From: Spirulina sp. SIO3F2
GTDB lineage: Bacteria > Cyanobacteriota > Cyanobacteriia > Cyanobacteriales > Spirulinaceae
Length of the DNA stretch: 34,248 nucleotides
Reading direction: 5' to 3'
Assembly (NCBI GenBank): GCA_010672165.1
Contig: JAAHHN010000054.1
Coordinates: 1 to 34,248 of the forward strand
Made by a program: the position numbers and the translations under genes. Below are positions 17,145-25,530 of this stretch, in pieces (the stretch's first letter is position 1; the number at the start of each line of letters is the position of its first letter). A model generated the notes under the pieces. It saw only the letters and a program-made list of their open reading frames with translations. It had not been told where the DNA came from and did not search any database.

Positions 17145-17858
17145 ATGAATAGTGATTGGTTTACGCCGAGCCACGGTGTGATGCTGGCACTTTTATTGGG
17201 TTTTGCGATCGCCCACAGTGGTTTAGCGGCTTTACGACCTTGGGGAGAAGTCAAAATTGGCGCCCGAGCCTATCGAGTCCTCTTCGCATTGGTGAGTGTC
17301 CCCGCTGCCACCGTACTCATTATCTATTTCTTTAACCACCGCTACGATGGTGCTCAGTTGTGGAACTTGCAGGGGGTTCCTGGGCTTCGCGCCGTGATTT
17401 GGAGCTTAAGTGCACTCTCCTTCCTCTTCTTGTATCCCTCAACCTTTAATCTACTGGAGGTGGCAGCGATCGCCAAGCCCCAACTCCATCTCCACGAAAC
17501 AGGCATTATTCGTATTACCCGTCATCCTCAGATGGTTGGTCAGATTATCTGGTGTATCGCCCATGCCCTTTGGCTGGGAACTAGTTTTATGCTCGTAACC
17601 TGCTTTGGGTTGATTGCTCACCATTGTTTTGCGGTGTGGCATGGCGATCGTCGTTTAGCAAGGCGCTATGGGGCTGCATTTGCCACTGCCCGTGAGCACA
17701 CCTCAATTGTGCCGTTCAAAGCTATTTGGGAGGGTCGCCAAACACTGCAATGGCAAGAGTTTTGGCGACCGGCTTATCTTGGCATTGCTGTATTTGTGGG
17801 CTTTTTTTGGTGGGCCCATCCCAGCTTAATTGCCTTGACGGCTAAGGTAGGGTGGTAG
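17145..17858 (+). CDS. 15-cis-zeta-carotene isomerase (Z-ISO, NnrU family)
   Basis: This 237-residue multi-pass membrane protein has several segments that match plant Z-ISO closely. They include FNHRYDGAQLWNLQGVPG (63-80), LYPSTFNLLEVAA (97-109), ETGIIRITRHPQMVGQIIWC (118-137) and GLIAHHCFAVWHGDRRL (155-171). Z-ISO converts 9,15,9'-tri-cis- to 9,9'-di-cis-zeta-carotene and uses heme b with His ligands; candidate ligands here are His24, His127, His140 and His159/160. It also fits the wider NnrU name. The ATG at 17145 is chosen because a TTG 84 bp upstream adds an unlike tail. It is divergent from rbcR, and its stop is 15 bp from the end of the convergent chelatase gene. Confidence 0.85.
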   Translation: MNSDWFTPSHGVMLALLLGFAIAHSGLAALRPWGEVKIGARAYRVLFALVSVPAATVLIIYFFNHRYDGAQLWNLQGVPGLRAVIWSLSALSFLFLYPSTFNLLEVAAIAKPQLHLHETGIIRITRHPQMVGQIIWCIAHALWLGTSFMLVTCFGLIAHHCFAVWHGDRRLARRYGAAFATAREHTSIVPFKAIWEGRQTLQWQEFWRPAYLGIAVFVGFFWWAHPSLIALTAKVGW

Positions 17859-17873
17859 AGGGTAACAAGAGGA

Positions 17874-18620
17874 TTACTCTATCCCAACACCATCACCCCG
17901 CAGCAGCCAATCTAGAACCAAAGCAATAAATTCTGGGGCTTCGCTGAGGGGATACCCCAAATGGAGTTGAGTTTCCTCAAACTGTTGTTGGAGCAATGCC
18001 ACTTCATCGGCGATCGCAGTGGTAATCCCCCCCGGAAACAGGAAATAGGGCTGAATAGCAATGTCTTGATGACCCTGGCTGACGAGTTGTTTGATTTGGG
18101 TGGAGAGGGTTGGGGCGATCGCCCAATAACTGGGTAAGGCTTGCAGGCGACCTGCCATCGCCTCAATCGGGGCATTGCCACCAAACCGGCGACTCCCGTG
18201 GGCCATCAGAATACGTTGGGAAGCGGGGAGCCGACTCAACAGCCGCCGGAGCAGAGGCACAAAACCAGCCTGAGCCCCCAGATAATTTTTGAGATGTAAC
18301 TGACAGTCAATGGTCAGCAAGGTTCTTGCTTGGGTCACTTCCACCGGAATATCGTCCCGAACATGCATCCCAGGCAATAAAAACAGGGGCAGCAGATGGA
18401 GTTCAGTACTGGTAGACTCAGCGACAGCGTGATGAGCAAATTGAACAATCTGTTGATGTAGCGGCTGGCTACTCAATTCGAGGTAAGCTGTCCCCACCAA
18501 TACGGATTGGGACATCATTACGCTTAATCGAGTAGTTAGCTGACGAGCTAAAGCCGCGAAAGCCTCCTGAGAGCGGCGATCGCGGCTGCCATGAGCGATA
18601 AGTAGATAAGCAGCAGACAA
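17874..18620 (-). CDS. Sirohydrochlorin chelatase (CbiX/SirB type)
   Basis: This 248-residue protein is made of two CbiX-like halves. The first half has LLIAHGSRDRRS (His10) and LPLFLLPGMHVRDDIP (His86), the two metal-site histidines. The second half has MAHGSRRFGG (His141), but its partner segment reads PYFLFPGGITTAI without His. The protein would insert Fe2+ into sirohydrochlorin for siroheme, needed by nitrite and sulphite reductases, or Co2+ for cobalamin. The start is TTG at 18620 with no ATG alternative nearby. It converges on Z-ISO. Confidence 0.88.
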   Translation of the reverse strand: MSAAYLLIAHGSRDRRSQEAFAALARQLTTRLSVMMSQSVLVGTAYLELSSQPLHQQIVQFAHHAVAESTSTELHLLPLFLLPGMHVRDDIPVEVTQARTLLTIDCQLHLKNYLGAQAGFVPLLRRLLSRLPASQRILMAHGSRRFGGNAPIEAMAGRLQALPSYWAIAPTLSTQIKQLVSQGHQDIAIQPYFLFPGGITTAIADEVALLQQQFEETQLHLGYPLSEAPEFIALVLDWLLRGDGVGIE

Positions 18621-18673
18621 GGGGTTTAACTGTGGCAGTGACCCGTGCGTGGGTAGCGATAGATGATGTGACC

Positions 18674-18895
18674 CTAAAATCCGGAATTGTGATGCACAGG
18701 AACACCTGCCGGTTTGACGATCGCGCTAGAAACCAGCGCGGTAAATCCACCCAAAATGATCAAGCCGATCACGGCTGCTGCACTGGAAATACGACGTAGA
18801 TTAACCTGATACTGCATTGCTGAAGGCTGCAAGTGTAAGGGACCAACGGCCTCCTCATACGATAAAGCCATCTGTGTATAACCAAGGGCTTCCAT
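18674..18895 (-). CDS. Small single-span membrane protein, unknown
   Basis: This 73-residue protein starts at ATG 18895, supported by AGGAG about 9 bases upstream. A longer reading starting at 18988 adds an unlikely tail. There is a soluble N-terminus of about 40 residues, then one membrane helix (SAAAVIGLIILGGFTALVSS) and a short C-tail with VHHNSGF. I do not recognise the family; it lacks the chlorophyll-binding ExxNxR signature of high-light-inducible proteins. It is 53 bp upstream of the chelatase gene on the same strand, so it may be cotranscribed. Confidence 0.6.
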   Translation of the reverse strand: MEALGYTQMALSYEEAVGPLHLQPSAMQYQVNLRRISSAAAVIGLIILGGFTALVSSAIVKPAGVPVHHNSGF

Positions 18896-19075
18896 TAGAT
18901 TTTCTCCTAAAGCGGTTGCGGCAAGGGCGCCAAAGCTTAGGGATTTAGGGCAATGGGTTTGCCTATTTCCCAAGTTCAACTTTAACATTTCTAGATGATA
19001 GAGTCACGCTATGGCATTGCCCCAACCCAAATTGCCTAAAAAATATGCAAAATTCGCAATAGATGGCTTGAATTT

Positions 19076-19098
19076 CACTATAGAAGCAGTCTATAGTG
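19076..19098. promoter_or_regulatory. Perfect inverted repeat upstream of purD
   Basis: CACTATAG-AAGCAGT-CTATAGTG has a perfect 8-bp stem and a 7-base loop, 72 bp before the purD ATG. It is flanked by two copies of TCGCAATAG (19054-19062 and 19104-19112) exactly 50 bp apart. A second 7-bp inverted repeat (CAATAGT ... ACTATTG) follows. It is a candidate operator or leader hairpin. Confidence 0.45.
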
Positions 19099-19170
19099 TC
19101 AAATCGCAATAGTATTAACCGTCTGTCACTATTGGTCTGGGATATTTCGATTTTCAGGAGTGTGGTGATT

Positions 19171-20535
19171 ATGCGAGTTATGGTTGTGGGGGGTGGTGGT
19201 CGTGAGCATGCGATCGCTTGGATGCTCGCCAAATCCCCCCGAGTCCAAAAGATTCTTTGCATTCCCGGTAATGGCGGCACAGCAACATTGCCCAAATGCC
19301 AGAACATTGCGATGAATCCGCAAGATTTTGATGGGATTGCTCGGTTTGCGGGGGTTCAGGGGATTTCCTTAATCATTGTAGGTCCCGAAGATCCTTTGGC
19401 GAAGGGCATTAGCGATCATCTGCGTCAACAGAATTTGCCTGTGTTTGGCCCCACCCAAGCGGGGGCGCAAATCGAAGCAAGCAAATCTTGGGCGAAGCAG
19501 TTGATGGCACAGGCGAATGTGCCCACAGCCACCGCCAAAACCTGCACCACCGCCGCCGCAGCAAAAAGCTATATTCAACGCCAAGGTGCTCCCATTGTGG
19601 TTAAAGCCGATGGTTTAGCGGCAGGCAAAGGGGTGGTGGTTGCCGAAACGGTCGAAGCTGCCCTGAAGGCTGTGGATGAGCTGACCCAACAGGGTTTTGA
19701 AAAGCTGGTCATTGAAGAGTTTCTAGAAGGCGAAGAGGTATCGGTGTTTGCCCTAACCGATGGCAAAACCTTCCGTACTCTCCTGCCCGCCCAAGACCAT
19801 AAGCGCATTGGGGAAGGGGATACCGGTAAAAACACTGGCGGGATGGGGGTTTATGCCCCGGCTCCCCTAGTGACACCAGAATTGATGAGCCGTATTGAAG
19901 CTGAAATTATTGCACCCACGTTGCAAGCATTGCGCGACGAAGAGATTGACTATTGTGGGGTGCTCTATGTGGGGTTAATGATCACACCTGAGGGCAACCC
20001 CAAGGTGGTGGAATTCAATTGCCGTTTTGGTGATCCGGAAACCCAGGTGATCTTACCCCTACTCGAAACACCATTAGAAGAGGTGTTGTTGGCCTGTGTT
20101 AAGGGCAAGCTAGAAGTGTTGCCGCCCTTGGAATGGAAAACTGACCAAGCGCTTTGTGTGGTGGCGGCCGCTCCAGGCTACCCTGAAAGCTACACCAAAG
20201 GGATGAAAATTCAGGGCATTGAACAAGCTGGAGAAAAGGGTGCTGTCGTTTTCCATGCCGGAACCCAGCAGCGCGGCTCTGAGTTGGTGAGCAGTGGCGG
20301 TCGGGTTTTGGGGGTGACTGCGCTGGGGACTGATTTTGATGCCGCAGCCGAACAAGCCTATGACGCGATCGCGGCGATCAATTTCGAGGGTATCTACTAT
20401 CGCCGTGATATTGGCCATCGGGTACGAACTTCTCCTGCACCACCCAAGACAGGTGATATAGCCCAAGACAAATCTGCTGAAGGCGCTACGGCTGATGAAA
20501 TCGGGGAGGAAGGAACAACCGAAACAGAGGCCTAA
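19171..20535 (+). CDS. purD: Phosphoribosylamine-glycine ligase (GAR synthetase)
   Basis: This 454-residue ATP-grasp enzyme joins glycine to phosphoribosylamine in purine synthesis. The start is ATG 19171 (MRVMVVGGGGREHAIAW), supported by CAGGAG upstream; a longer reading from a start at 19096 is less likely. Core motifs are VVGPEDPLAKG, VVKADGLAAGKGVVVA, AQDHKRIGEGDTGKNTGGMG and VVEFNCRFGDPETQ. After the normal C-terminus (GIYYRRDIGHR) there is a tail of about 35 residues rich in acidic and Thr/Ala residues, probably disordered and not part of the enzyme core. Confidence 0.96.
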   Translation: MRVMVVGGGGREHAIAWMLAKSPRVQKILCIPGNGGTATLPKCQNIAMNPQDFDGIARFAGVQGISLIIVGPEDPLAKGISDHLRQQNLPVFGPTQAGAQIEASKSWAKQLMAQANVPTATAKTCTTAAAAKSYIQRQGAPIVVKADGLAAGKGVVVAETVEAALKAVDELTQQGFEKLVIEEFLEGEEVSVFALTDGKTFRTLLPAQDHKRIGEGDTGKNTGGMGVYAPAPLVTPELMSRIEAEIIAPTLQALRDEEIDYCGVLYVGLMITPEGNPKVVEFNCRFGDPETQVILPLLETPLEEVLLACVKGKLEVLPPLEWKTDQALCVVAAAPGYPESYTKGMKIQGIEQAGEKGAVVFHAGTQQRGSELVSSGGRVLGVTALGTDFDAAAEQAYDAIAAINFEGIYYRRDIGHRVRTSPAPPKTGDIAQDKSAEGATADEIGEEGTTETEA

Positions 20536-20677
20536 CGTTCAACCCTATAGGGCATGTCATCAGTTAACACCAGAAGTCTGACGCGACAAGAAATAGAGCG
20601 CCCGACCCCAAAACAGGGAAAAGGGCTGTAAGTCAGTCATAGCAAGAGTTTAAAGTCCAACTGACGACAGCCTCTAG

Positions 20678-21565
20678 CTAACGGGGTGGTGATGGTAACT
20701 CTGGAATCAGAATGATGTCTGGGCGAAAAATCCCAAAGCGAGCGTTATTCAAGCGGAAATCATTAAGGCGTGAGGACTGCGAGCGCACCACATAGGCAGG
20801 CGGCACTAAACCCGGGCTGCCCGTTGCCTGACAAAACGCGGCGGCTACATCCCCCCGCGTCGCGGGCTCATCCGGGCGCAAAACCACCGGATAGGGGAAG
20901 CTCACCACCAAGTTTTGCTCCACTGCGATTGCCACCGCAGGACGGGCATAGGGGGGGATCGCAGCGGCATCTACAAAGAGTCCGGCCAGCAGTGCTTCTG
21001 GCCCGCCAAACTCGGGCTTATTTAACAGTGAGGGGGCAAGCGCCCCAGACCCTAACGGTGGGTTCACCACGTCAGGAAACGCAAACTCCGATGGTGCTGG
21101 CGGTGTCCCCTCTAGACCTGAGGCGATCGCCAAAATCACCTCCAAACGCGAAATTGGCTCCGTGGGTTGAAAGGAGCGATCGGGATAGCCCGACATAAAA
21201 TTAGTGCGATAGGCATATTGAATATCGAGCCATGCCCAATAGTTTTCGGGCACATCCACAAACTCATCCCCATCGTAGACCCGTACCAAAGGCATCTCAG
21301 GGAAGGCACGTCGCAGTGCGTCAGCAAATTCACCCCGGTTCATGGCGAGATAGGGACGAAACGTCCCATCAGGGAAGGGCTTAATAATGTCTTGGTGGAT
21401 CATCTGCTGGAGGCATTGCTCCGCCCAGTAACCCCGCACATCCGCAGGTGTGACTTGTCTATTCGTCACTGGCGACTCGACTGCCGATACTTGTGCTGGG
21501 GTCATCGGCATCGTCCCTAGGGTGAGGGTGGTACTTAAAACCGCGATCGCCGCCTGATAACGCAT
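20678..21565 (-). CDS. Secreted SLH-domain protein
   Basis: This 295-residue protein begins with a signal peptide (MRYQAAIAVLSTTLTLGTMP, cleavage likely near residue 28). SLH-type repeats follow at about 40-85 (VRGYWAEQCLQQMI ... IIKPFPDGTFRPYLAMNRGE) and 100-150 (VPENYWAWLDIQYAY ... SGYPDRSFQPTEPISRLE). A weaker third copy is near 200-245. SLH domains bind peptidoglycan-linked polymers and tether outer-layer or outer-membrane proteins. No porin barrel follows, so it is a short SLH protein. ATG 21565 follows GGGAG at 6 bases. It lies between purD (convergent) and rel (same strand). Confidence 0.9.
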   Translation of the reverse strand: MRYQAAIAVLSTTLTLGTMPMTPAQVSAVESPVTNRQVTPADVRGYWAEQCLQQMIHQDIIKPFPDGTFRPYLAMNRGEFADALRRAFPEMPLVRVYDGDEFVDVPENYWAWLDIQYAYRTNFMSGYPDRSFQPTEPISRLEVILAIASGLEGTPPAPSEFAFPDVVNPPLGSGALAPSLLNKPEFGGPEALLAGLFVDAAAIPPYARPAVAIAVEQNLVVSFPYPVVLRPDEPATRGDVAAAFCQATGSPGLVPPAYVVRSQSSRLNDFRLNNARFGIFRPDIILIPELPSPPR

Positions 21566-21656
21566 AGAAACTCCCTGAATAGCTGGCTCTGAATCAAAGA
21601 TAGCCCAAAAAAACCATGACCCAAGCGCTATTGCACAGTTGTGAATTGCTAACGCG

Positions 21657-24002
21657 TTAACTCACCGTTGAAATCCGACGCAGATCAATCACATCGGCCA
21701 TTTGCCGCATATGGTTGAAGCAACTGTCCAGTTGACGACGATCACTCACCTCTAACCCCAGATTAATCAAAGCGGGTTTACCTGGGTGCGTGACCACCAC
21801 TGCTTGGGAAACATTAATATCGTGGTCGCTGATCTTGGCGAGTAGATCACGCATGATGCCAACGCGATCGAGCACTTCCACCTGCACTCGCACTCGATAG
21901 GTACTCTGGCGCTGCTTCTTCTGAGGACAATGGGGGTTCCAGCTCACGGGAATAAGGCGATCGCCTTCGACGCCATCCACATTAGGACACCCCTGCTGAT
22001 GGATGGAAATCCCTTTGGTGCGCGTCACCACCCCAATGATGGATTCTCCCGGAATGGGGGTACAACAACCAGCCATCTGGTGGAGTAAGCCTTCGATACC
22101 TTGAATAGGGGAACGATTGCTGGGTTCTGAGGTTTGGGGTTCAGTACGGAGGGCGATCTCGGCTTCCAGGGGTTCGCTGGGGGCGGGCTCAACCACTTCT
22201 TCGAGGGGCTGGCTGGCTTTAACCGCCTCCCGAATCCGGTTGACCACATGATTCAGCGTAATCTCGCCATACCCCAGAGCGGCAATCATGTCATCGACAG
22301 AACAATAGTTGCAGCGATCGACCGCCAGTTGCATGGGTTCTGACTTAAGCAGGGCATCAAAACCGCTTTTTCCCATCGCTTTTTCCAGCAGATCACGGCC
22401 TCGCAGCAGGTTTTCTTGGCGATGGGAGCGCTTATACCATTGACGAATCCGGTTACGAGCACTGGGGGTCACCGCAAAATTGAGCCAATCGAGGCTGGGG
22501 TGGCTATTTTTGCTGGTGATGATTTCGACAATATCGCCATTATCAAGTTGCGTATCCAGAACTGACCAGCGATCGTTGATCCGCACCCCTTTCATGTGAT
22601 TGCCCACCTCCGTATGGATGCGATAAGCAAAATCTACAGGCGTTGCGCCTCGGGCCAACACCATCACATCACCCTGAGGCGTAAACACGTAAACATCATC
22701 TTCAAAAAGGTTGCTCTTGAGACTATCTACATATTCCTGGGCATCTTTGAGGTCATTTTGCCATTCGAGAAGCTGGCGTAACCAAGTGAACTTCTCATCA
22801 TCAGAAGACATGGCCGCTACTGACCCCCCTGTCTCCTTATATTTCCAATGGGCTGCAATCCCATATTCCGCCACATGATGCATCTCTAGGGTACGGATTT
22901 GAACTTCTAGGGGACGGCCACTCAGCCCAACCACAGTAGTGTGAAGCGATTGATAGCGGTTGGGCTTAGGCAAGCCAATGTAGTCTTTAAAGCGGCCGGG
23001 AATCGGTTTGAACAGATTGTGAACGACAGCCAGAGAACGGTAGCAACTTTCGGACTGGTCAGTGATAATCCGAATTGCGGCAATATCATAAATTTCGTGA
23101 AATTCTTTCTGTTGTTGTTGCATCTTTTTATAGATGCCATATAAATGCTTGGGGCGCCCTTGCAACTCGAAGATATTGATTTTGAGGGTACGGAGTTGTT
23201 GGCGAAGGGTTTCAATAATGGTGGTGATGCGCTCTTCTCGATCGACCCGCCGTTCAGCCACCAGCGCTTGGATTTGGCGATAAGACTCCGGTTCAAGGTA
23301 TTTAAAACAGAGATCCTCTAGCTCCCATTTCAATCGTCCAATCCCCAAACGATTGGCCAGGGGCGCAAAGATATCACGGGTTTCCTGGGCAATACGCCGT
23401 TGCTTTTCCGGCTTAAGATGCTCTAGGGTGCGCATGTTGTGGAGGCGATCGGCAAGCTTAACAATCAGCACCCGAATATCTTTGGCCATCGCCATAAACA
23501 TGCGGCGGAAGTTCTCAGCTTGGCGCTCGGTTTTGCTGGCAAAGTTAAAGCTAGACAGTTTAGTGACGCCCTCAACCAGTTGGCGCACTTCTTCGCCAAA
23601 CAACGCTTCGATGTCCTCACAGGTTACGTCGGTGTCTTCAACCACATCATGCAAAAAACCCGCTGCAATCATGGCACTATCCCCACCAAGATCTCGCAGC
23701 AAGCCTGCCACAGCCACTGGGTGAGCAATATAGGGTTCTCCTGATTTGCGATATTGACCCTGATGCAGGGTATAAGCGAAGTTAAAAGCGCGACAGATGC
23801 GGGCGATCGCGGCTGGTGTGTCCTCCTCTATTGGGTGTTCCCCAACAGTTGCCCCAGACTCATGGGTTGCCAAACAAGTATTGAGCCAATCCGGCAGCAC
23901 CAGATCCTGAAAGACAGGCTCAGGTAGAGGTGTTGCATCGTTCGCTGGCGCGATCGCAGCATGAGACGAAGTCAGGGTTGGGGTAAGCACCGGAGGGGTC
24001 AT
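21657..24002 (-). CDS. Bifunctional (p)ppGpp synthetase/hydrolase, Rel/SpoT family
   Basis: This 781-residue long RSH protein starts at the ATG at 24002; a TTG 39 bp upstream adds a hydrophobic-looking tail and is not preferred. The N-terminal HD hydrolase domain has intact HPVAVAGLL and FLHDVVEDTD (His-Asp and Glu-Asp metal/catalytic residues). The synthetase domain follows with ESCYRSLAVVH and RFKDYIGLPKPNRYQSLHTT, an RxKD loop as in bifunctional enzymes. A TGS domain (VYVFTPQGDVMVLARGATPV), a Cys-containing zinc-type region (MAGCCTPIPGESI) and a C-terminal ACT domain complete it. It makes and degrades (p)ppGpp under starvation or dark stress. It is the only long RSH seen in the window. Confidence 0.95.
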   Translation of the reverse strand: MTPPVLTPTLTSSHAAIAPANDATPLPEPVFQDLVLPDWLNTCLATHESGATVGEHPIEEDTPAAIARICRAFNFAYTLHQGQYRKSGEPYIAHPVAVAGLLRDLGGDSAMIAAGFLHDVVEDTDVTCEDIEALFGEEVRQLVEGVTKLSSFNFASKTERQAENFRRMFMAMAKDIRVLIVKLADRLHNMRTLEHLKPEKQRRIAQETRDIFAPLANRLGIGRLKWELEDLCFKYLEPESYRQIQALVAERRVDREERITTIIETLRQQLRTLKINIFELQGRPKHLYGIYKKMQQQQKEFHEIYDIAAIRIITDQSESCYRSLAVVHNLFKPIPGRFKDYIGLPKPNRYQSLHTTVVGLSGRPLEVQIRTLEMHHVAEYGIAAHWKYKETGGSVAAMSSDDEKFTWLRQLLEWQNDLKDAQEYVDSLKSNLFEDDVYVFTPQGDVMVLARGATPVDFAYRIHTEVGNHMKGVRINDRWSVLDTQLDNGDIVEIITSKNSHPSLDWLNFAVTPSARNRIRQWYKRSHRQENLLRGRDLLEKAMGKSGFDALLKSEPMQLAVDRCNYCSVDDMIAALGYGEITLNHVVNRIREAVKASQPLEEVVEPAPSEPLEAEIALRTEPQTSEPSNRSPIQGIEGLLHQMAGCCTPIPGESIIGVVTRTKGISIHQQGCPNVDGVEGDRLIPVSWNPHCPQKKQRQSTYRVRVQVEVLDRVGIMRDLLAKISDHDINVSQAVVVTHPGKPALINLGLEVSDRRQLDSCFNHMRQMADVIDLRRISTVS

Positions 24003-24271
24003 GAGTCTAAACCAAATAAAAATCCAAACCGACAGCAGCAACAGAACAAAACAGGTGCTAGAAAAATGAAATGGGCCCTAAGCCGAAACTCTTGACCCAA
24101 TAGCCCATTAGCAGTTTTGTATTGTTGAGATGAGTAGAGTGTGATGAGGCATTTTGATTGGAAATCGGGAAAATTGGAGAAGGAGAAACAACACGGATGG
24201 AGATTCACCTAGCTTACTGATTTGTTTTACCCAAGCAGGGTTAATGAGTGGGTCTTAAAAGGACGATCGTG

Positions 24272-24296
24272 CCTTGAGAACTTAACATTCTCAAGG
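24272..24296. promoter_or_regulatory. Perfect 9-bp inverted repeat upstream of the PatD-like gene
   Basis: CCTTGAGAA-CTTAACA-TTCTCAAGG is a 25-bp perfect palindrome with a 7-base loop. It ends 49 bp before the ATG at 24346 and lies in the 343-bp gap after the rel start (24003-24345). It may be an operator or a leader hairpin. The rest of the gap is AT-rich with no other clear signal. Confidence 0.5.
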
Positions 24297-24345
24297 ATAT
24301 GATTCTCATACCAAGTCATGATACTCCATATAAAAATCTAGGGTG

Positions 24346-24717
24346 ATGCCTCGCAATCGCACTGAGCTAGAAACAATTAACCATTGGTTGGGTCAACTCC
24401 AAACGCTCCAATCTACTTGTACTCACCAATCAACAATCGCGGCAGACAGCCTCGCTTTAATGCAGCAAGCTTCAGAGGTGCAACAAGTATATCAGACCGA
24501 AATTGCTTGTCTAGCTCTTTTTGAAAACCATCCCCAAGGCCAAGCAATTTTGACTGAAGTGCATCGCTATCTACGTTTGGTGGAAACGCAATGTTTATTT
24601 CTCAAGACGGCGCGATCGTCAGCGAAGCAACAGCAGCAACAGACGGTGCTGGGTCAACAGATATCGGCCATTATTGAGCTGATACAAGCATTGCTCTCAT
24701 CAGATGTTCAAACGTAA
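24346..24717 (+). CDS. PatD-like helical protein (heterocyst frequency / FtsZ-associated family), tentative
   Basis: This 123-residue helical protein has an N-terminal helix pair (ELETINHWLGQLQTLQSTC) and then EVQQVYQTEIACL. A conserved block TEVHRYLRLVETQCLFLKTARS is followed by a Gln-rich stretch and ISAIIELIQALL. The VHRYLRLVE ... FLKTAR block resembles cyanobacterial PatD, a small FtsZ-interacting protein that affects heterocyst frequency in Nostoc and also occurs in non-heterocystous strains. The assignment rests on one block, so it is tentative. A GTG codon immediately precedes the ATG and either could start. It lies before the ccmK pair, but a 413-bp gap separates them. Confidence 0.5.
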   Translation: MPRNRTELETINHWLGQLQTLQSTCTHQSTIAADSLALMQQASEVQQVYQTEIACLALFENHPQGQAILTEVHRYLRLVETQCLFLKTARSSAKQQQQQTVLGQQISAIIELIQALLSSDVQT

Positions 24718-24822
24718 ACATCAAAGAAAAATCGCTGGGGCATGCCATGAGCGATCCCAGAGAATTTATAGAACCCATTTGGGATCTATACCTTGAGATT
24801 CAAAGCCTTTCCCCACCTGGTT

Positions 24823-24868
24823 TTCAGAATCATGCAGATAGTTGTGCATGATTTTCCAGAATTCTGAA
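24823..24868. other. Nested inverted repeat in the ccmK3 upstream region
   Basis: Outer arms TTCAGAAT / ATTCTGAA and inner arms CATGCA / TGCATG are all perfect, with an 8-base loop and a 10-base bulge on the 3' side. An alternative 9-bp pairing AATCATGCA / TGCATGATT competes with the outer stem. It lies in the 413-bp gene-free stretch 24718-25130, about 260 bp before ccmK3 and 105 bp after the PatD-like stop. Another weak repeat, GATCCCA ... TGGGATC (24753-24786), precedes it. Confidence 0.5.
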
Positions 24869-25130
24869 GCCTTATCGTTACGAAATCGGCCACAACGGAT
24901 TCTCTGAAACCCTTATGATGCTGAAAAAAGGGATCAAATGGATTCTATAGAAATTCGTTATTTAAGATGCCCCATCCAACACCAACCTAAACGTCATCAA
25001 CGCATTAGCAATGTCAAAACTGGAGATACCGACTTGAGAGCTAGCGAATTGACTATTGCCTCTAGCCTGGAAGGGCCAGTTGTTGATATTCTGAAGCGGT
25101 GCGATTGCAGAAGTAGGATAATAAAGACTT

Positions 25131-25436
25131 ATGCCTCACGCTGTTGGTGTAATTGAAACATTGGGATTCCCGGCTATTCTGGCGGCGGCAGACGCTATGG
25201 TGAAAGCTGGGAAAGTAACGTTGGTTTGGTTTGATAAAGCTGAGAGTGGCCGATTCGTCGTTGCAATCCGTGGCCCGGTCTCAGAAGTGAAAACGGGTCA
25301 TGCTGCTGGTGTAGAGGCTGTGGATAAAGTTTTCGGTGGCAAGGTCATTACCCATTACATTGTGCCCAATCCCCCGGAAAATGTTGTCACCGTTCTCCCC
25401 CTAGACTATACCGAAGCCGTTGAACGATTCAGGTAA
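25131..25436 (+). CDS. ccmK3: Carboxysome shell protein CcmK3 (BMC-H domain)
   Basis: This 101-residue single BMC domain begins MPHAVGVIETLGFPAILAAA, as in all CcmK proteins. The pore loop is KAES (36-39) where CcmK1/K2 have KIGS, and residue 33 is Trp instead of Gly. Such changes are typical of CcmK3, a minor paralogue known to fail at making homohexamers and to form mixed hexamers with CcmK4. It sits 94 bp before ccmK4 as a satellite locus away from ccmKLMNO. AGGA lies about 14 bases upstream of the ATG. Confidence 0.93.
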   Translation: MPHAVGVIETLGFPAILAAADAMVKAGKVTLVWFDKAESGRFVVAIRGPVSEVKTGHAAGVEAVDKVFGGKVITHYIVPNPPENVVTVLPLDYTEAVERFR

Positions 25437-25530
25437 ATCAATCTAAACCATAAGCCTACCTCATGGATTGGTGCGCTAAAATGCCCCGCCATCCCGTAAA
25501 ATCGTATTCGTTAACCATAGGAGTAGAGTA

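Noticed and set aside
24938-25156. A 72-codon frame before ccmK3
   Set aside because: It overlaps the ccmK3 start, has no clear ribosome site and reads as a low-similarity, Arg/Cys-rich product.
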